Source of the DNA: Pelosinus propionicus DSM 13327
Lineage (GTDB): Bacteria; Bacillota; Negativicutes; DSM-13327
DNA: 64,000 bases
NCBI RefSeq assembly: GCF_900114615.1
Contig: NZ_FOTS01000003.1
Span: 1 to 64,000 of the forward strand
Reading direction: 5' to 3'
Both the position numbers and the translations under genes were made by a program. This document shows positions 40,175 to 48,320 of the stretch, piece by piece (within the stretch, counting starts at the first letter, position 1; each line of letters starts with the position of its first letter). The notes below the pieces were generated by a model. It was not told the origin of the DNA. It did not search any database and was given only the letters and a program-made list of their open reading frames with translations.

Positions 40175-41569
40175 ATGTCCCACTTTAAGATCCCACGTAT
40201 CATTATCGCGGGCACAAACAGCGGCGTGGGGAAAACCACGATTGTTACAGGAATTTTAGCAGCTTTAAAGCAAAAGGGTCTTACGGTTCAATCCTATAAA
40301 GTAGGACCTGATTATATTGACCCAGGATATCATCAATTAGCAAGTGGAAAAGCCGCACATAATTTAGATACTTGGTTAATCCCGGCCGATAAGTTAGTAC
40401 CTATTTTTGCTAAAACAGCTCTTGATAATGATATCGTTATTATTGAAGGAGTAATGGGGTTATATGATGGAGGCCGTACAGGGATAAGCAGCACAGCTGC
40501 TATAGCAAAGCTGCTCGATGCTCCTGTCATTTTAGTAATTGATGCAAAATCTATCGGTGAAAGTGCTGCAGCCATTGCACTAGGATTTAAAATGTATGAC
40601 CAAGAGGTCAATTTGGCAGGGGTCATCATTAACCGATTGGGTTCAAAAAATCATCAGAATATGATCTGTGAAGCCTTAGAAAAAATAAAAATTCCTGTAT
40701 TAGGTTGTATTTATCGTAATGAAGCCTTACATATGCCAGAACGACATTTAGGTTTAACTCCAGTTACGGAACATGACGCTTATGGTATGATGAGTCAATT
40801 GCAAGAACAAATTTCTGCGCAAGTTGATCTTGAAGAACTTTTAAAAATCGCTTATCAATCTTCAACCTTAAATACAAAATCAGAAAGGACAAATGATTTT
40901 CATCAATCGCCACTACATGTACGTATCGGTGTTGCACAAGATGAAGCTTTTTCCTTTTACTATCCAGAAAGTCTTGATGTTCTTAAAGCGTTGGGGGCAG
41001 AAATCATCCCCTTTAGTCCGATCAACGATAGTGCACTTCCTCCAGTTGATGGTTTGATATTTGGCGGTGGATTTCCCGAAATGTTTGTCAATGAATTAAC
41101 TAACAATACAAGCATGCATGAATCCATTCGGCAAGCCTGCCGGGAGGGGATGCCCCTTTATGCTGAATGTGGCGGTTTTATGTATTTGACCAAAAAGATT
41201 ATTGATTTTAATGGCCAAGGATATAATATGGTGGGAGTAATACCAGCCAATTGCAATATGCAATCTAAATTGCAAACGGTGGGTTATGTAGAAGCAACTG
41301 CGTTGACTGATAGTGTCTTATGTGCTGCCGGAGATGTCTTACGAGGTCATGAGTTTCATTTTTCACAGATGACTCATGACGACGATATTCAGGAATCATT
41401 TCCCTGGGCTTTTGAGTTTAAGAAAACACGTACAGGAGCAGTTTATTCTGGCGGTTATGCTGAGAAAAACATAGTTGCCTCTTATTTGCATATGCATTTT
41501 GCTGGCAATGAGCAGAATGCCCTGCGTTTTCTTACTAAATGTATGGAGTTTAAGCAAGGAAGAAAATAA
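40175..41569 (+). CDS. cbiA: Cobyrinate a,c-diamide synthase CbiA
   Basis: A 464-residue glutamine amidotransferase that amidates the a and c side chains. The N-terminal ATP-grasp-like P-loop domain begins IIAGTNSGVGKTTIVTGILA, with YKVGPDYIDPGYH (about residue 42) and VIIEGVMGLYDG. The C-terminal class I glutaminase-like domain has LIFGGGFPEMFVNELTNN, YAECGGFMYLTKKI (nucleophilic Cys, about 330) and SYLHMHFAGNEQ. RBS GGAGGGAGGAGAA lies before ATG 40175. Confidence 0.94.
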   Translation: MSHFKIPRIIIAGTNSGVGKTTIVTGILAALKQKGLTVQSYKVGPDYIDPGYHQLASGKAAHNLDTWLIPADKLVPIFAKTALDNDIVIIEGVMGLYDGGRTGISSTAAIAKLLDAPVILVIDAKSIGESAAAIALGFKMYDQEVNLAGVIINRLGSKNHQNMICEALEKIKIPVLGCIYRNEALHMPERHLGLTPVTEHDAYGMMSQLQEQISAQVDLEELLKIAYQSSTLNTKSERTNDFHQSPLHVRIGVAQDEAFSFYYPESLDVLKALGAEIIPFSPINDSALPPVDGLIFGGGFPEMFVNELTNNTSMHESIRQACREGMPLYAECGGFMYLTKKIIDFNGQGYNMVGVIPANCNMQSKLQTVGYVEATALTDSVLCAAGDVLRGHEFHFSQMTHDDDIQESFPWAFEFKKTRTGAVYSGGYAEKNIVASYLHMHFAGNEQNALRFLTKCMEFKQGRK

Positions 41570-41592
41570 AGATCCTTGGGAGATTGATATAA

Positions 41593-42174
41593 ATGCAAGG
41601 AAAAATTGTTCTTATTACTGGTGGTACCAGAAGTGGAAAAAGTGTTTTTGCTGAGCAATATGCCGCTGCACAATCCGATCAAGTAGCGTATATTGCTACT
41701 GCTCATATTTATGATCAAGAAATGCAAAGCCGCGTAAATCTGCACCGTAAACGTCGGCCAGATACGTGGCAAACATTTGAAGCACCATATCATGCTGACC
41801 AAATATTCCTGGAAGCTGCTAAAAAAGCAGATGTTATCTTATTCGACTGCTTGACATTATACACGAGTAATTTGTTATTGTCAGATAGTACACCTGCCAA
41901 GCGAGAAGAAAGATATCAATACATCATGGAAGAAATCGATAAATTATTGTATTCTTCTCGTAAAAGTCAAGCTACCGTAATATTTGTTACAAATGAAGTA
42001 GGTATGGGTATTGTGCCAGAAAATGCGCTGGCTCGTGAATATCGTGATATCGCAGGTATGGTTAATCAAAAAATAGCCGCCGAATCTGATGAAGTTTACT
42101 TGGTCATTTGTGGTTTGCCTGTCGAATTAAAGAAAATAGCTTTAGAGATTTCTAAGGAGGTGCATCATGGCTAA
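41593..42174 (+). CDS. cobU: Adenosylcobinamide kinase / guanylyltransferase CobU
   Basis: A 193-residue bifunctional enzyme that phosphorylates adenosylcobinamide and transfers GMP to it, activating it for lower-ligand attachment. The P-loop LITGGTRSGKSVFAEQYA (residues 7-24) and the HRKRRPDTWQTFE block (about 51-63) with the guanylylated His are visible, as are DCLTLYTSNLL and VTNEVGMGIVPENALAREYRD (split motif typical of CobU). It overlaps cbiP by eight bases. Confidence 0.93.
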   Translation: MQGKIVLITGGTRSGKSVFAEQYAAAQSDQVAYIATAHIYDQEMQSRVNLHRKRRPDTWQTFEAPYHADQIFLEAAKKADVILFDCLTLYTSNLLLSDSTPAKREERYQYIMEEIDKLLYSSRKSQATVIFVTNEVGMGIVPENALAREYRDIAGMVNQKIAAESDEVYLVICGLPVELKKIALEISKEVHHG

Positions 42175-43687
42175 AACCATTATGCTACAAGGAACAAGCT
42201 CACATGTGGGAAAAAGCATAATAACAACCGCTTTATGCCGCATCTTCTTGCAAGATGGACAAAGGGTAGTACCCTTCAAGGCACAAAATATGGCTTTAAA
42301 TTCATATGTAACTAAAACAGGTGGCGAAATGGGTCGAGCTCAAGTTGCCCAAGCAGAAGCTGCTGGTTTGGAACCTGTAGTAGAAATGAATCCAGTCTTA
42401 TTAAAACCAACGGGTAATTCTTGTTCACAGGTTGTTTTAATGGGTAAACCCATCGGTAATATGACGGCTAAAGAATATCATACTGGTTACAGTCTCAAAG
42501 CATTAGGTGTTATTAAAGAGTGTTTGGACCATTTAGATTCTGAATTTGATGTCATCGTGATTGAAGGAGCTGGCAGCCCAGCTGAAGTAAATCTTAAAGC
42601 AAATGATATTGTGAATATGCATATTGCGAAAATGCTGACAGCACCCGTTTTATTAATTGCCGACATTGATCGCGGAGGCGCTTTGGCATCTGTTGTCGGT
42701 ACCTTGGAATTATTAGATCCTGATGAACGTGATTTAGTTAAGGGAATTATTATTAATAAATTTCGTGGCGATATTGATCTATTAAAGCCCGCCTTAGAAT
42801 TTTTAGAAGAAAAAACGGGTAAACCTGTCGTAGGCGTAGTGCCACATCTTGATCAATTAGGCATTGACGATGAAGATTCCGTCTCTCTTGATGATAAACA
42901 AATCATGAGTGTCCGTGAACTTGAAATTGTAGTCATTAGAACACCTAAAATATCTAACTTTACCGATTTTGCGGCCTTTGCCAGTGAAATAGATGTCAAT
43001 GTCCGTTATATTAAACAAGGCGAGTCCATTGGTAAACCTGATCTTATATTGTTACCAGGAAGTAAAAATACAATTGAAGATTTATTATATATACGCCAAC
43101 AAGGATATGAAGAACAAATCCTTGAATTAGTAAACTCAGGTACACCGCTTATTGGTATTTGCGGTGGGTATCAGATGTTAGGGAAAAAAATAGCCGATCC
43201 TGAACATACGGAGTCGAATTTAGATAGTATTGCAGGTATCGGTCTATTAGACATTGCCACAACATTTACACCTAGTAAAGTAACACATCAAGTAACTGCT
43301 ATCTGTAATGATAATGGTTTCTTGGGCGTAAAATTTAGCTGTGATCATTTGACAGGATATGAAATTCATATGGGACGTACTGAGTTTTTGGAGAATCTAC
43401 AACACGCTTTTACGATAACTAGTCGATCAGATCAGCCACTAACATCTGTTGATGGGGTGGTACGTTCGGATGGCTTAGTCATGGGAACTTATATCCATGG
43501 TATTTTTGATAATGATGAATATCGCCGTAACCTACTAAACGCTTTAAGAATACGTAAAGGTTTAGCTCCTATTGAATCAGTAAATGACACTCACACCCGA
43601 AAAGAAAATAGTTATAATCGTTTAGCAGACACAGTGAGGAATAGCCTTAATATGAAATTAATTTATACACTTCTGGGTTCAAAATAA
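42167..43687 (+). CDS. cbiP: Cobyric acid synthase CbiP
   Basis: A 506-residue glutamine amidotransferase that amidates the b, d, e and g side chains of adenosylcobyrinate diamide. The N-terminal GTSSHVGKSIITTALCRIFL and PFKAQNMALNSYVTKTGGEM are diagnostic; VIEGAGSPAEVNL and LIADIDRGGALASVVGTLEL follow. The glutaminase domain has GICGGYQMLGKKI (Cys nucleophile, about residue 330) and GTYIHGIFDND. GGAGG precedes ATG 42167. Its stop codon overlaps the first base of cbiB. Confidence 0.95.
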   Translation: MAKTIMLQGTSSHVGKSIITTALCRIFLQDGQRVVPFKAQNMALNSYVTKTGGEMGRAQVAQAEAAGLEPVVEMNPVLLKPTGNSCSQVVLMGKPIGNMTAKEYHTGYSLKALGVIKECLDHLDSEFDVIVIEGAGSPAEVNLKANDIVNMHIAKMLTAPVLLIADIDRGGALASVVGTLELLDPDERDLVKGIIINKFRGDIDLLKPALEFLEEKTGKPVVGVVPHLDQLGIDDEDSVSLDDKQIMSVRELEIVVIRTPKISNFTDFAAFASEIDVNVRYIKQGESIGKPDLILLPGSKNTIEDLLYIRQQGYEEQILELVNSGTPLIGICGGYQMLGKKIADPEHTESNLDSIAGIGLLDIATTFTPSKVTHQVTAICNDNGFLGVKFSCDHLTGYEIHMGRTEFLENLQHAFTITSRSDQPLTSVDGVVRSDGLVMGTYIHGIFDNDEYRRNLLNALRIRKGLAPIESVNDTHTRKENSYNRLADTVRNSLNMKLIYTLLGSK

Positions 43688-44637
43688 TGGAGCAATATTT
43701 GCCCCTAGCTGCCATATTAATTGATTCGCTTCTCGGCGACCCTCGTTCCTCTCTGCATCCTGTAGTAATGATTGGCAATTGTATTGCTTTTGGGGAAAGA
43801 AAGTTATTAAACCCTCAGTATTCTCATAGATTAAAAAAAATAACTGGTATGCTACTTGTAATCCTAGTTTTAGGGATCACTTATGGTGTTACTTGGTGGA
43901 TATTAAAACTCTTATCTCAAATCCATCCCTGGGCCGAATTTGTTGGAGGAGCTCTTTTGTTGAGCCTTACCATTTCACCTAATAGTTTAGCTAAGGCAGG
44001 AAATGAAATTTACCATTACTTAGTATCTGGTGATTTAAAACAAGCTCGATTTAAAGTAGGCTGGATTGTTGGGCGGGATACAGATAAACTTACTGTTCCA
44101 GAAATTACAAGAGCAACAGTAGAAACCATCGCTGAAAATATTGTTGACGGCGTTATTTCACCCCTCTTTTATTTTATAGTTGGTGGAGTTCCATTAGCGT
44201 TTTTATATCGAGCAGTAAATACTCTGGACTCTATGGTAGGATACAAGAACGATAAATATAAGGATTTCGGCATGTGCGCAGCTCGTGTTGATGATCTCTT
44301 TAATTATATTCCAGCGCGTTTAACAGCGCTCTTCATTCTGCTTGCTACAATTGTGCTGCGCTTTAATTTTATCGGAGCAAGTAAGACAATTTGGAAAGAT
44401 GCAAAAAAACATCCTAGTCCTAATAGTGGACTATCTGAAGCAGCTGTCGCTGGGGCGCTAGGTATCCGCTTAGGTGGTTTAAATTTTTATGGGGGAATCG
44501 CTTCACAACGTGCTTATATGGGAGAAGCAAAAGTCTCCTTAATTCCAATTCATATCAAACAGACAATTCATATCATGTACATAACAACGGCTTTTTTTGT
44601 TGCGAGTTTATTCATCTATTCTAAGCTGATGGTATAA
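43687..44637 (+). CDS. cbiB: Adenosylcobinamide-phosphate synthase CbiB
   Basis: A 316-residue membrane protein that joins aminopropanol phosphate (made by CobD) to adenosylcobyric acid. The N-terminal AAILIDSLLGDPRSSLHPV and the later VGRDTDKLTVPEITRATVE and ENIVDGVISPLFYF (about 155-175) are family signatures, with RAVNTLDSMVGYKNDKYKDF. About four to five hydrophobic segments are present. The ATG directly overlaps the cbiP stop, so translation is coupled. cobS follows after a 65-base gap with an unusual leader. Confidence 0.94.
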   Translation: MEQYLPLAAILIDSLLGDPRSSLHPVVMIGNCIAFGERKLLNPQYSHRLKKITGMLLVILVLGITYGVTWWILKLLSQIHPWAEFVGGALLLSLTISPNSLAKAGNEIYHYLVSGDLKQARFKVGWIVGRDTDKLTVPEITRATVETIAENIVDGVISPLFYFIVGGVPLAFLYRAVNTLDSMVGYKNDKYKDFGMCAARVDDLFNYIPARLTALFILLATIVLRFNFIGASKTIWKDAKKHPSPNSGLSEAAVAGALGIRLGGLNFYGGIASQRAYMGEAKVSLIPIHIKQTIHIMYITTAFFVASLFIYSKLMV

Positions 44638-44670
44638 TATTTTTAAAGCAGTGCTAAAAATGACTATGTT

Positions 44671-44702
44671 GGAGGATAGCGTACTTACGCTATAGAATAA
44701 AA
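44671..44702 (+). promoter_or_regulatory. cobS ribosome-binding site with a hairpin in the spacer
   Basis: GGAGG (44671-44675) is 27 bases from ATG 44703, too far for normal initiation. Between them ATAGCGT (44676-44682) pairs with ACGCTAT (44687-44693) around ACTT. If this 18-base hairpin is formed, nine bases remain as the effective spacer. No closer in-frame start exists. Confidence 0.6.
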
Positions 44703-45449
44703 ATGAATAATTTTATAACCGGATTACAGTTTTTAACGCGAATTCAAGTTGCTAAACAATCGGAATGGTCACCTGAAAGCTTTGGTCGAAGTGTCAAGTA
44801 TTTCCCCTTAATAGGTGCTATTCTTGGGATTATTCTCGTGCTAGTACATCATGTATTGGCTGAATTCTTCCCTAATGGTGGAATGTATCTCTCCCCCCAT
44901 GTATTATCAATTTTTTTGATCATTTCTAATGTTTTACTTACTGGTGGTCTAACTTGTGATGGTTTCATGGATACTATGGATGGCATTTTTTCTGGTCGAT
45001 CTAAAGACAGAATGTTAGAAATAATGAAAGACAGCAGAATTGGGGCTAATGGTGTGATGGCTTTTGTATTGCTTGCCATACTAAAGTGGTCACTCATTAT
45101 GGACATTCCTCCCCAAGGGCTTCCTACAGCCTTATTTATGATGCCATTATTAGGCCGTTTTGCAATGGTCATTGGAATTACTGTATTTCCCTATGCTCGT
45201 CCTGATGGTATCGGTAAAGCTTTTGCTCAATATGCAGGTAAATACACTTTGTGTATTGCCACTATACTTACCTTACTATTTGTAATACCTTTAGGTAAAC
45301 AGGCTATTGTGAGCCTATTTGCTGTGATTATTGTTACTCTACTATTTTCTAGTTATGTAAAAAAACTAATCGGTGGTTTGACAGGTGATATTTATGGTGC
45401 AATTACTGAAATAACCGAAATAGTTTTACTCCTCGTATTTTTGTACTAA
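44703..45449 (+). CDS. cobS: Cobalamin synthase CobS
   Basis: A 248-residue integral membrane enzyme that condenses GDP-cobinamide with alpha-ribazole (phosphate). It begins NNFITGLQFLTRIQV, has the acidic block CDGFMDTMDGIFSGRSKDRM (about 81-100, metal-binding Asp residues) and MKDSRIGANGVMAFVLLAIL, then further hydrophobic segments. ATG 44703 is the only in-frame start that gives the normal N-terminus; the Shine-Dalgarno is separated from it by a hairpin. Length is typical. Confidence 0.94.
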   Translation: MNNFITGLQFLTRIQVAKQSEWSPESFGRSVKYFPLIGAILGIILVLVHHVLAEFFPNGGMYLSPHVLSIFLIISNVLLTGGLTCDGFMDTMDGIFSGRSKDRMLEIMKDSRIGANGVMAFVLLAILKWSLIMDIPPQGLPTALFMMPLLGRFAMVIGITVFPYARPDGIGKAFAQYAGKYTLCIATILTLLFVIPLGKQAIVSLFAVIIVTLLFSSYVKKLIGGLTGDIYGAITEITEIVLLLVFLY

Positions 45450-45518
45450 TTGGTATATATTGTGAATCGTCAAATGTAATATGCATCTAAAATAATAACT
45501 TCATTGGAGAACAATTGT

Positions 45519-46415
45519 ATGAGGATAACAGTCAAAGCTCCTGGGTCTTGTGGTGAATTAGCACAAGGTACAATTGCTGGAAAAAACTTTTTGATTACTT
45601 GTCCTATTGATCTATATTCTGAAGTTACAGTAAAACCATGTGAGGATACGTCATCATTGAATGTTGGCAATAAGGTTATATCCGCCATCGAGAAAACACT
45701 CCATTATTTACAAATTACTGATAACTTTTATGTTAATCTAAGGTCAGAATTACCAATAGGTAAAGGGATGGCTTCCAGCAGTGCAGATATTAGTGCCACT
45801 TGCCAAAGTATTGCTTTAAGTACCGGAAGAATTTTATCGCCTGATGAAATAGCAGATATTGCTTTATCCATAGAACCTACCGATGGTATATTTTATCCGG
45901 GGATTGTATTATTTGACCATATACAAGGACATATTCGTCAATGTTTAGGAAATGCAATTCCAATGTATATTGCTATTTTTGATGTTGGAGGAGAAATAGA
46001 TACTCTTTACTTTAATCAACGCAATGACTTAGAAAAATTAAACCAAGCTAAAGAGTTACAAGTACAAGAGGCTATGAATTTAATTCTTAAAGGACTTACT
46101 ACAAATGATCTCTCTCTTCTCGGTAAAGGCGCTACCCTTAGTGCATTAGCGAATCAAAAAATATTATTTAAACCCTATTTAGAAGAAATGATCAGCATTA
46201 GTTTATCCTGGGGAGCAGTAGGAGTAAATGTTGCTCACAGCGGTACTGTGGTTGGAATTTTATTTCCGCCAAATCAACTGCATCGTTGTTCACCTTGTAT
46301 CGAAGAGATCAATAGGCACTGTAATGATGTTAAATTCTTGCGTATTGTAAAATTTATTTCTGGTGGATTAAAGAAACAAGAAGGTGATAGTAATGAGTGG
46401 ACTCAATGTTTTTGA
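45519..46415 (+). CDS. pduX: L-threonine kinase PduX
   Basis: A 298-residue GHMP-family kinase that makes L-threonine O-3-phosphate, the substrate of CobD for the aminopropanol linker. Residues 1-20 (VKAPGSCGELAQGTIAGKNF) and the ATP-binding PIGKGMASSSADISATCQSI (about 85-104) are typical of PduX, and the end has HSGTVVGILF. ATG 45519 follows TTGGAGAA; a TTG at 45504 lies at that site. It overlaps cobD by 23 bases, which fits its pathway position. Confidence 0.9.
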   Translation: MRITVKAPGSCGELAQGTIAGKNFLITCPIDLYSEVTVKPCEDTSSLNVGNKVISAIEKTLHYLQITDNFYVNLRSELPIGKGMASSSADISATCQSIALSTGRILSPDEIADIALSIEPTDGIFYPGIVLFDHIQGHIRQCLGNAIPMYIAIFDVGGEIDTLYFNQRNDLEKLNQAKELQVQEAMNLILKGLTTNDLSLLGKGATLSALANQKILFKPYLEEMISISLSWGAVGVNVAHSGTVVGILFPPNQLHRCSPCIEEINRHCNDVKFLRIVKFISGGLKKQEGDSNEWTQCF

Positions 46416-47490
46416 ACATGGCGGTAATTTGTATGCTAAAATGCGAGAGACAGGTGGCGGTTTATCTGAAATATTAGATTTTAGTGCTAATATTAATCCC
46501 TTAGGTATTTCAGATAAAATTCGACAAACATTACATGAGTCTCTAGAATCTATTATCCATTATCCTGATGCAGAAGGTTATGCTTTAAAGCATGCACTCA
46601 GCCAACATTATCAAGTAGACTCTGCATCAATAACAATAGGTAATGGAGCAGTAGAGCTGATGTATATTTTATGTCATATGCTAGCTCCTAATCGAGTATT
46701 GGTAACTGCACCGACATTTAGTGAATACGAAAGTGCAGCAAGAGCCAGTGGAGCAAATATAGAATATTTTTATCTTGATGAGCGAGATAATTTTGAGATT
46801 GATATAGAAAAACTAATGAAAAGCTTAACTGACATCGATGTAATATTCATCTGCAATCCTAATAATCCTACTGGTACCTTATTGGAAAATAAAAAGCTAG
46901 AAAAGCTATTGGAAGTCGCTAAAATCCAGGATACCTATGTAGTCATTGATGAGTCATTTATCGATTTTTTACCCAATGCAGCTACGTACACTTGTCGTCA
47001 TTTAATAGCGCAATATGAAAACCTTATCATTTTGCATTCACTTACCAAGTTTTATGCCATACCAGGGCTACGACTTGGTTTTGGTCTAGCCAGCCCTAAA
47101 GTTACGATGATGTTACATGCAGGAAAAGATCCTTGGAACGTCAATACTTTAGCACAAAATGCTGGTGTTGTGGCATTATCTGACAATGATTATCAAATAC
47201 TAAGCCGAGACTATGTTGCAGAGGCAAAAATAGAATTATACAATAACTTATTAGCAATTAAAAAATTAAAACCATACTCACCATCTGTTAATTTTATTTT
47301 AATAAATATTAAAGAGACTGCTATGACAGCAAAGCAATTACGGAACACTATGGAAAACCATAATATTTTAATTCGTGATTGCAGTAATTACCCAGGATTA
47401 TCTTCAGAATACATCCGGCTAGCTGTAAAACATAAGGAACAAAATCATATTTTAATCGATGCATTTAAAAAGCTATTAGGAGGCATTTAA
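46393..47490 (+). CDS. cobD: Threonine-phosphate decarboxylase CobD
   Basis: A 365-residue PLP enzyme of the aminotransferase fold that produces aminopropanol phosphate. Motifs are FEHGGNLYAKMRE, LDFSANINPLGI, ICNPNNPTGTLLENKKLEKL (about 155-174), VIDESFIDFL and the PLP-lysine block ILHSLTKFYAIPGLRLGF (about 214-231). ATG 46393 is used because AAGGTGATAG lies upstream; GTG 46384 is within it. It shares 23 bases with pduX and its stop codon overlaps cobC. In many genomes the same name denotes CbiB-like proteins; here it is the decarboxylase. Confidence 0.93.
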   Translation: MSGLNVFEHGGNLYAKMRETGGGLSEILDFSANINPLGISDKIRQTLHESLESIIHYPDAEGYALKHALSQHYQVDSASITIGNGAVELMYILCHMLAPNRVLVTAPTFSEYESAARASGANIEYFYLDERDNFEIDIEKLMKSLTDIDVIFICNPNNPTGTLLENKKLEKLLEVAKIQDTYVVIDESFIDFLPNAATYTCRHLIAQYENLIILHSLTKFYAIPGLRLGFGLASPKVTMMLHAGKDPWNVNTLAQNAGVVALSDNDYQILSRDYVAEAKIELYNNLLAIKKLKPYSPSVNFILINIKETAMTAKQLRNTMENHNILIRDCSNYPGLSSEYIRLAVKHKEQNHILIDAFKKLLGGI

Positions 47491-48101
47491 TGACAAAAGT
47501 GATATTAGTTCGTCATGGACAAACACAATGGAACTTGGAAATGAAATACCAAGGACATTGTGATGTAGCTTTAACTGAAGAAGGCATACAACAAGCTAAT
47601 TATGCAGCAAATAGTCTAGCAGAAGAATCAATTTCTGCGGTATATGCTAGTGATTTATGCCGTGCTTTTACGACCGCCAAATGTATTGCCAAAAAACATC
47701 AACTGCAGGTGGAAACTATACCTGAACTTAGGGAAATTAATTTTGGCAAATGGGAAGGACTAACCTACGCTGCTATCAATGATCAGTGGTCAGATCTGAT
47801 GACTAAGCTTCTCACTCATCCTGATGAAATAGAAATCCCAGAGGGTGAAACCTTTAGAGCAGTAAAAGAACGATCTACCGCTGCCTTAACAAAATTGGTA
47901 GAAAAACACCCTGATCAAACAATTGTTGTTGTTTCTCATGGCGGAACCATACGTACAATTTTATGTGCAGTGCTTAATATTCATTTGAATTATCTCTGGA
48001 ATATAAAGCAAGATAATACCGCGATTAATATACTTGAATATTATGACAATCAAGTATTAGTTTCATTAGTAAATAGCACACATCATTTAAATATTTCTTA
48101 A
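47490..48101 (+). CDS. cobC: Alpha-ribazole phosphatase CobC
   Basis: A 203-residue histidine phosphatase that dephosphorylates alpha-ribazole phosphate or cobalamin 5'-phosphate at the end of nucleotide-loop assembly. The catalytic LVRHGQTQWNLEMKYQGH is at residues 6-23, with VYASDLCRAFTTAKCIA, ELREINFGKWEGLTY and the second catalytic SHGGTIRTILC (about 149). Related broad-specificity phosphatases look alike, and the operon decides the name. GGAGGCATTTA precedes the ATG. A strong terminator ends the operon. Confidence 0.9.
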   Translation: MTKVILVRHGQTQWNLEMKYQGHCDVALTEEGIQQANYAANSLAEESISAVYASDLCRAFTTAKCIAKKHQLQVETIPELREINFGKWEGLTYAAINDQWSDLMTKLLTHPDEIEIPEGETFRAVKERSTAALTKLVEKHPDQTIVVVSHGGTIRTILCAVLNIHLNYLWNIKQDNTAINILEYYDNQVLVSLVNSTHHLNIS

Positions 48102-48122
48102 ATCAATACCCTTTGCTAGTAG

Positions 48123-48171
48123 AAAAAGTATACACCAAAAGAGCTAAATTTTCTTTTGATGTATACTTTTT
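48123..48171 (+). terminator. Terminator of the cobamide operon
   Basis: A 12-bp outer stem (48123-48134 with 48160-48171) plus an inner AAAAGA/TTCTTTT stem, ending in a T-run. Confidence 0.85.
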
Positions 48172-48320
48172 GCTGATATATGCTAAGAATCTTCAATTAC
48201 ACTCTCTATTTTATAAAAACTATGCTAAAATAAAAGAATAATAAAGTATCAAAATTCTCTTATTCCTTATTAAAGCTTATATTTCTAAAGAGTGTTAGAG
48301 CGCGAAAGAGGTTTGTGACT

